Positions 59,807 through 64,000 of a DNA stretch of 64,000 nucleotides are shown one piece after another. The stretch covers positions 3,295 through 67,294 of the forward strand of contig CAVAKZ010000008.1 in NCBI GenBank assembly GCA_963589425.1, written 5' to 3'. The DNA is from CAKRJP01 sp963589425. GTDB taxonomy: Bacteria; Bacillota; Clostridia; Lachnospirales; Lachnospiraceae. Position 1 is the stretch's first letter. The number at the start of each line of letters is the position of its first letter. A model generated the notes under the pieces. It was not told where the DNA came from. It searched no databases and saw only the letters and a program-made list of their open reading frames with translations. A program made the position numbers and the translations under genes.

Positions 59807-60628
59807 ATGTTTCAAAATCTGTTAAAAAATGTACGAGAAAAAGGTCCCCTGATTCATAACATTACCAATTATGTTACGGTAAATGACTGTGCCAATATCC
59901 TTCTTGCCTGTGGGGCTTCCCCCATTATGGCAGATGATGAGGAGGAAGTAGCAGAGATTACCAGCATCTGTTCCGGATTAAATATTAATATTGGCACCCT
60001 GAATAAAAGAACAATTAATTCTATGCTAATTGCTGGGAAAAAAGCAAATGAATTGGGACACCCCCAGGTATTAGATCCTGTTGGTGCAGGGGCTTCTAGG
60101 TTTCGTACCCAAACTGCCCTAAAGCTTCTGGAAGAGTTAAAGTTTTCCGTAATTCGTGGCAACATTTCCGAGATCAAAACCCTGGCTCTAGGTAGTGGAA
60201 CAACGAAAGGCGTGGATGCTGACCTGGCAGATAAAGTGACAGAGGAGAATCTGGATGAGGTGGTAGCATTTGTAAAAGCCTTTGCAGGGAAAACAGGAGC
60301 AGTGGTGGCTGTTACCGGAGCTATTGATATTGTGGCAGATGATAAGAAAGCTTATTGCATCCGTAACGGCCATCCCATGATGTCTTCTATTACAGGAACA
60401 GGCTGTCAACTTTCGGCTATGACCGCAGCTTTTATCACAGCAAATCCAGATCACATTTTGGAGGCGGCAGCGGCGGCTGTCTCTGTAATGGGTTATGCCG
60501 GCCAGATAGCATATAGCAGGCTGGGGGAAATGGATGGAAATGCTACTTACAGAAATTATATTATTGACGCAATTTACAATATGACTCCGGAAATGCTGGA
60601 GAAAGGAGCAAACTATGAAGTGCGATAA
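59807..60628 (+). CDS. thiM: Hydroxyethylthiazole kinase
   Basis: A 273-residue kinase that phosphorylates 4-methyl-5-(2-hydroxyethyl)thiazole for salvage. Seen: LIHNITNYVTVNDCANILLACGASPIMA at the N terminus (motif split: NITNYVT, ANILLACGASP), DPVGAGASR, RGNISEI and the ATP/Cys loop GTGCQLSA. AAAGGAG precedes ATG 59807. It overlaps thiE by 14 bp. Confidence 0.96.
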   Translation: MFQNLLKNVREKGPLIHNITNYVTVNDCANILLACGASPIMADDEEEVAEITSICSGLNINIGTLNKRTINSMLIAGKKANELGHPQVLDPVGAGASRFRTQTALKLLEELKFSVIRGNISEIKTLALGSGTTKGVDADLADKVTEENLDEVVAFVKAFAGKTGAVVAVTGAIDIVADDKKAYCIRNGHPMMSSITGTGCQLSAMTAAFITANPDHILEAAAAAVSVMGYAGQIAYSRLGEMDGNATYRNYIIDAIYNMTPEMLEKGANYEVR

Positions 60629-61256
60629 AAAGACAATGCTGCTTTACGCTGTAACAGACAGGGCATGGGTAGGAAAACAAAGTTTATATGAACAGGTGGA
60701 GTCGGCGCTTAAAGGTGGCGTTACCTGTGTCCAGCTGCGGGAAAAGGAGATGGCAGAGGAGGAGTTTTTGAAAGAAGCTCTTGAAATCTCAGCCCTTTGT
60801 AGGAAGTATGGCGTGCCATTCTTTATTAACGACAATGTAGAAATTGCTATTAAGTGTCAGGCTGACGGAATCCACGTGGGACAGGAGGACATGGAAGCTT
60901 CACAAGTGCGTAAGAAGGTTGGAGAGGATATGATGATTGGTGTGTCTGTCCACTCAGTGGAAGAAGCCTTGGAGGCTGTAAAAAAAGGTGCAGACTGCCT
61001 GGGAGTTGGTGCAATGTTCTCTACGTCCACTAAAAAAGATGTGAATTTTTTGTCAAAAGAAAGTTTAAAGGACATCTGCCAGGCCGTAAACGTGCCTGTA
61101 GTGGCCATTGGCGGTATTGGAAAATCTAATATTATGGACCTTTCCGGCACAGGAGTAGATGGAGTTGCTTTAGTTAGTGCTATCTTCTCCGCAGATGATA
61201 TTGAAGAGGAATGCCGTAAGCTTCGAAAATTATCAGAGAAAATGGTGAAGCCATGA
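60615..61256 (+). CDS. thiE: Thiamine phosphate synthase
   Basis: A 213-residue TIM-barrel enzyme joining HMP pyrophosphate and thiazole phosphate. Motifs: CVQLREKE, FINDNVEIA, GIHVGQED, VGAMFSTSTKKD and AIGGIG. The ATG lies inside thiM with a GGAG signal. With thiM and thiD it forms a salvage pathway; no de novo thiC or thiG is seen here. Confidence 0.95.
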   Translation: MKCDKKTMLLYAVTDRAWVGKQSLYEQVESALKGGVTCVQLREKEMAEEEFLKEALEISALCRKYGVPFFINDNVEIAIKCQADGIHVGQEDMEASQVRKKVGEDMMIGVSVHSVEEALEAVKKGADCLGVGAMFSTSTKKDVNFLSKESLKDICQAVNVPVVAIGGIGKSNIMDLSGTGVDGVALVSAIFSADDIEEECRKLRKLSEKMVKP

Positions 61257-61912
61257 AAATAAAATGTGCAATTTTTGATTTTGATGGAACTCTCTTTGAT
61301 TCTATGGGAATCTGGGATCAAGTTGGAGAAATCTATCTTAATTCCCTGGGGAAAAAGCCCAGACCTTCCCTGAGAGAAGATGTGAGAGCCTTAAGTCTCT
61401 ATCAGTCAGCCTGTTATGTAAAGAGAGAATACGACCTGTCCCTGTCTGTGGAGGAGATTATGGCAGGCATCAATCAAGTGGTGGAGAATTACTATGTCAA
61501 CCAGGTCTTGCCAAAAGTAGGAGTTGTAGAATTTTTAGACCAGATAAAGCTAGCTGGAATTTCCCTGTGTATTGCTACGGCATCGGATAAAAGTCAGGTT
61601 AGGGCGGCTCTAAAACGATGTAAAATGGACTCTTATTTCCAGGCTATTTTTAGCTGTACAGAAGTAGGCCATGGCAAAGATGAGCCCATGATCTTCCGAG
61701 AAGCCATGGAGTATTTTGGCGCTGACAGGACTAGTACACTTGTTTTTGAAGATGCCATCCATGCCATTCGGACTGCCAAAGAAGATGGGTTTACAGTGGT
61801 GGGAGTTTTCGATGAAAGTGAGAAAAGGCAAAAAGAAGTTCGGGAACTAGTGGATTGCTACCTGGAGGACTTTGAACATACAGATGATTTTTTGGAGTTA
61901 ACCACTATTTAA
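61253..61912 (+). CDS. HAD-superfamily phosphatase in the thiamine operon
   Basis: A 219-residue HAD hydrolase of the beta-phosphoglucomutase/phosphatase type. The nucleophile motif is DFDGTLFDS, motif II CIATASDKS, motif III Lys in GHGKDEP, motif IV FEDAIHA. Its start overlaps the thiE stop (ATGA), so it is tightly coupled. Clostridia thi operons often contain such a gene; hydrolysis of thiamine phosphate or HMP phosphate is a reasonable guess, as no dedicated TMP phosphatase is otherwise known in these bacteria. Confidence 0.85.
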   Translation: MKIKCAIFDFDGTLFDSMGIWDQVGEIYLNSLGKKPRPSLREDVRALSLYQSACYVKREYDLSLSVEEIMAGINQVVENYYVNQVLPKVGVVEFLDQIKLAGISLCIATASDKSQVRAALKRCKMDSYFQAIFSCTEVGHGKDEPMIFREAMEYFGADRTSTLVFEDAIHAIRTAKEDGFTVVGVFDESEKRQKEVRELVDCYLEDFEHTDDFLELTTI

Positions 61913-61962
61913 GATTCAATATTTAAGATTCAGGAGTTTGAGAAGAAAAGGAGTTTAAGTCT

Positions 61963-62751
61963 ATGAAGATGAAAACAGCCCTTACCATAGCAGGAAGTGA
62001 TTCCAGTGGCGGAGCAGGGATTCAGGCAGATATAAAAACCATGATCATGAATGGCGTATATGCTATGAGCGCCGTCACGGCCTTGACAGCACAAAATACT
62101 ACCGGGGTTCGTGGAATCCAGGAAGCGAGGCCGGATTTTTTAAAACAGCAGATAGATGCAGTGTTTGAGGATATTTACCCCGATGCAGTGAAAATCGGCA
62201 TGGTGTCCTCTAGTGACTTGATCCGCGTAATCGGAGAGAGATTAAGATATTATGAGGCCAAAAATGTGGTGGTAGATCCGGTTATGGTTGCAACTTCCGG
62301 TTCTTCCTTGATGAAAAATGATGCGGTAGAGACCTTGACAAAAGAACTTTTGCCTCTTGCCACAGTTGCAACCCCTAACATACCGGAGGCACAGATACTT
62401 TCAGGAAGAAAGATTGAAAGCAAAGAAGATATGATGACGGCGGCAAAGCAAATTGGAGACGCCTATCACTGCGGGGTTCTTTTAAAGGGGGGACACAGTA
62501 TTAACGATGCAAACGACCTTCTTTACACAGACGGAGAGTTGCTTTGGTTTGAGGGCAAACGCATAGACAATCCGAATACCCATGGCACAGGATGCACCTT
62601 ATCCAGCGCCATTGCAGCGAACCTGGCTAAGGGATATAGTCTTGCTGAGTCTGTACAAAAGGCAAAGGAGTATATCTCCGGGGCATTAGGGGCTATGCTT
62701 GATCTAGGAAAAGGATCGGGGCCCATGCACCATGGATTTAATTTGTACTAA
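61963..62751 (+). CDS. thiD: Hydroxymethylpyrimidine/phosphomethylpyrimidine kinase
   Basis: A 262-residue ribokinase-fold enzyme making HMP phosphate and pyrophosphate. Motifs: TIAGSDSSGGAGIQADIKT, AVTALTAQNT, DPVMVATSG, VLLKGGH and the C-terminal HGTGCTLSSAIAANL. AAAAGGAG precedes ATG 61963. Last gene of the TPP-controlled operon. Confidence 0.96.
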   Translation: MKMKTALTIAGSDSSGGAGIQADIKTMIMNGVYAMSAVTALTAQNTTGVRGIQEARPDFLKQQIDAVFEDIYPDAVKIGMVSSSDLIRVIGERLRYYEAKNVVVDPVMVATSGSSLMKNDAVETLTKELLPLATVATPNIPEAQILSGRKIESKEDMMTAAKQIGDAYHCGVLLKGGHSINDANDLLYTDGELLWFEGKRIDNPNTHGTGCTLSSAIAANLAKGYSLAESVQKAKEYISGALGAMLDLGKGSGPMHHGFNLY

Positions 62752-62774
62752 GGGACCACAATACGGTCCCTTAG
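62748..62774 (+). terminator. Hairpin at the thiD stop codon
   Basis: CTAAGGGACC pairs perfectly with GGTCCCTTAG around 7 nt. There is no T tract, so it may be an mRNA end-stabilising structure rather than an intrinsic terminator. Confidence 0.55.
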
Positions 62775-62880
62775 TGCCGGCGGCTCCAGAAGGTGTTTAT
62801 TGCAAATTGAATCCATACTGCAAAGTGCATAAATAAATGGATGTGAAAATATGAAATACCTACAAACTTTACAAAGTGGA

Positions 62881-62909
62881 TTGACAGGGAGGGGGCCTCT
62901 TTATATAAT
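62881..62909 (+). promoter_or_regulatory. Consensus promoter of the ribose operon
   Basis: TTGACA (62881-62886) and TATAAT (62904-62909) with a 17-bp spacer: full sigma-A consensus. Start near 62916, inside or just before the operator. Confidence 0.88.
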
Positions 62910-62920
62910 TAGGGCATGAA

Positions 62921-62934
62921 TGAAACGGGTTTCA
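62921..62934. promoter_or_regulatory. LacI-type operator, copy 1
   Basis: TGAAAC-GG-GTTTCA, a near-perfect inverted repeat directly after the predicted transcription start, as for RbsR or another LacI-family repressor. Confidence 0.65.
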
Positions 62935-62995
62935 AAAAAACAACAGCTAGTTCTGAAAAATAAATCTTGTAGATAGATATTTTTTTTGACACATT

Positions 62996-63009
62996 TGAAA
63001 CCGGTTACA
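62996..63009. promoter_or_regulatory. LacI-type operator or cre site, copy 2
   Basis: TGAAACCGGTTACA, 75 bp after copy 1 and 22 bp before rbsK. It also agrees with the CcpA cre consensus. Confidence 0.6.
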
Positions 63010-63031
63010 AAACAGAGAGAGGAGAAGAAGA

Positions 63032-63922
63032 ATGAAACTTGCAGTTGTTGGAAGCATCAACATGGACATGATAGTTACTGCCGAGAGAATTCCCCTAAAG
63101 GGGGAGACCCTTATGGGGGACAGCATACGTTATATTCCTGGCGGAAAGGGTGCCAACCAGGCAGTGGCAATGGCTAAACTGGGAGCTTGGGTAGAAATGT
63201 TTGGCTGCGTGGGAGATGACAGTAACGGAGAAAAGATGCTTAAGAATTTTCACGAGCTAGGTGTAAAAACAGACCACATTCAAGTTCTTAAGGATGTGCC
63301 TACGGGAATTGCCATGATTACCGTTGGGGAAAAGGATAATACCATCGTGGTTGTGCCGGGAGCCAATGGAAAGGTGGATAAGAACTATATTGACAGTATC
63401 AAGCCTGAGCTGGAAGGATTTGATATGGTGGTTCTTCAGCATGAGATTCCCTTGGATACCGTGCATTATGTTATTGAGTTTTGCCATGAAAAAGGCATAA
63501 AGGTGGTATTAAACCCGGCACCGGCTGCTGAGGTCCCTATGGATATTATTGAAAAAGTAACCTATGTAACTCCCAATGAACATGAGGCTGTTTTGATTTT
63601 TGGAGATGAACATGAGACGGAAGGTCTCTTGAAAAAATATCCGGAGAAATTGGTGATTACCCAGGGGTCTAAGGGCGTATCTACTTGTTTGGCCAATGGT
63701 GAGGTGTTGACAGTTCCGGCAAGAAAAGCGGAAGTTGTAGATACAACAGGAGCTGGAGATACATTAAACGGTGCATTTTCTGTGAAAATTGCAGAGGGAG
63801 AGGATATGCAGACTGCCCTTCGTTTTGCAAATACAGCGGCTAGCCTTTCTACAGAAAAGTTTGGAGCCCAGACAGGAATGCCAACAGCCCAGGAAGTAGA
63901 AAAAGAATTAAATTTAAGATAG
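63032..63922 (+). CDS. rbsK: Ribokinase
   Basis: A 296-residue PfkB-family kinase converting ribose to ribose 5-phosphate. Seen: VVGSINMDMI, GGKGANQAVAMAKLGA, an anion-hole motif DTTGAGDTLNGAF with catalytic Asp, and APAAEVP. GAGGAG-type RBS precedes ATG 63032. It heads the operon behind a consensus promoter and two LacI-type operators; rbsD follows. Confidence 0.93.
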   Translation: MKLAVVGSINMDMIVTAERIPLKGETLMGDSIRYIPGGKGANQAVAMAKLGAWVEMFGCVGDDSNGEKMLKNFHELGVKTDHIQVLKDVPTGIAMITVGEKDNTIVVVPGANGKVDKNYIDSIKPELEGFDMVVLQHEIPLDTVHYVIEFCHEKGIKVVLNPAPAAEVPMDIIEKVTYVTPNEHEAVLIFGDEHETEGLLKKYPEKLVITQGSKGVSTCLANGEVLTVPARKAEVVDTTGAGDTLNGAFSVKIAEGEDMQTALRFANTAASLSTEKFGAQTGMPTAQEVEKELNLR

Positions 63923-63942
63923 AAAAGTGAGTTTTGAGGAAA

Positions 63943-64000
63943 ATGAAAAGAAAAGGAATTTTAAATGCAGATATTTCAAGAGTCCTGGCTTATATGGGAC
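63943..64000 (+). CDS. rbsD: D-ribose pyranase, N-terminal part (runs off window)
   Basis: ATG 63943 follows GAGGA and encodes KGILNADISRVLAYMG, the recognisable RbsD start (leader KG.LN.DIS). RbsD interconverts pyranose and furanose forms of ribose for transport and phosphorylation. It lies 20 bp after rbsK. The rest is beyond the window. Confidence 0.8.
   Translation, partial: MKRKGILNADISRVLAYMG

Overview
The window looks like chromosomal DNA of an anaerobic, fermentative Clostridia member, most probably Lachnospiraceae. The grounds are moderate GC, strong AGGAGG-type ribosome binding sites, PTS and GlpP regulation, a THI-box, a GABA to 4-hydroxybutyrate route, and many flavin or iron-sulfur oxidoreductases. 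No rRNA, tRNA, CRISPR array or intact mobile element is visible.

Layout. 1-1270: tail of a sugar operon (L-ribulose-5-phosphate 4-epimerase and an HPr). 1300-7943: a divergent nickel/flavin unit. Two small membrane proteins face hypB, a GltD-like flavoprotein, hypA, a tryptophan-rich membrane protein and a FadR-type GntR regulator, with two matching palindromes in the divergent promoter region. 8019-12133: an HD phosphohydrolase, a PLD-helicase-DUF3427 protein and a NUDIX hydrolase. 12191-16949: a circularly permuted ATP-grasp protein, an alpha-E protein, a transglutaminase and two M14-type deacylase paralogues, the second lacking its zinc ligands. 16987-21230: fructose PTS operon (fruR-fruK-fruA-HPr, minus strand) with 10-bp-phased regulator half-sites. 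21351-28790: a YbaK-type deacylase coupled to a GntR regulator, then gntP, a sugar-acid dehydratase, KDG kinase, KDPG aldolase and a LysR regulator. 28862-30854: a MetE-like methyltransferase and a YczE-like membrane protein. 31042-36596: glycerol regulon (glpP, glpK, two flavoproteins, DUF1667) with two related leader boxes.

36712-41220 is decayed: a large coiled-coil/CAP surface protein gene broken by a frameshift and a stop, an IS66 transposase remnant between 25-bp direct repeats, and a MocR pseudogene. 41415-44757 holds a GNAT protein, an unrecognised 766-residue protein with an internal duplication, and an 18-codon ORF. 44793-50879 is a GABA operon: PucR regulator, GABA transaminase, an amino-acid permease fused to a cytidylate-kinase-like domain, and 4-hydroxybutyrate dehydrogenase. 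50917-56795: MATE transporter, two RraA-like proteins around a permease, a divergent LysR regulator and an aldo/keto reductase. 56861-59552: two DUF4230-like proteins and a damaged DUF4869/ATPase pair. 59616-62774: TPP riboswitch and thiM-thiE-HAD-thiD. 62881-64000: start of a ribose operon (rbsK, rbsD) with two LacI-type operators.

The best candidates for undescribed biology are the ATP-grasp/transglutaminase/paired-M14 operon, the permease-kinase fusion, the hyp genes without a hydrogenase, and the HD/helicase/NUDIX cassette. Family names are assigned from recognised motifs and recall; no database search was run.
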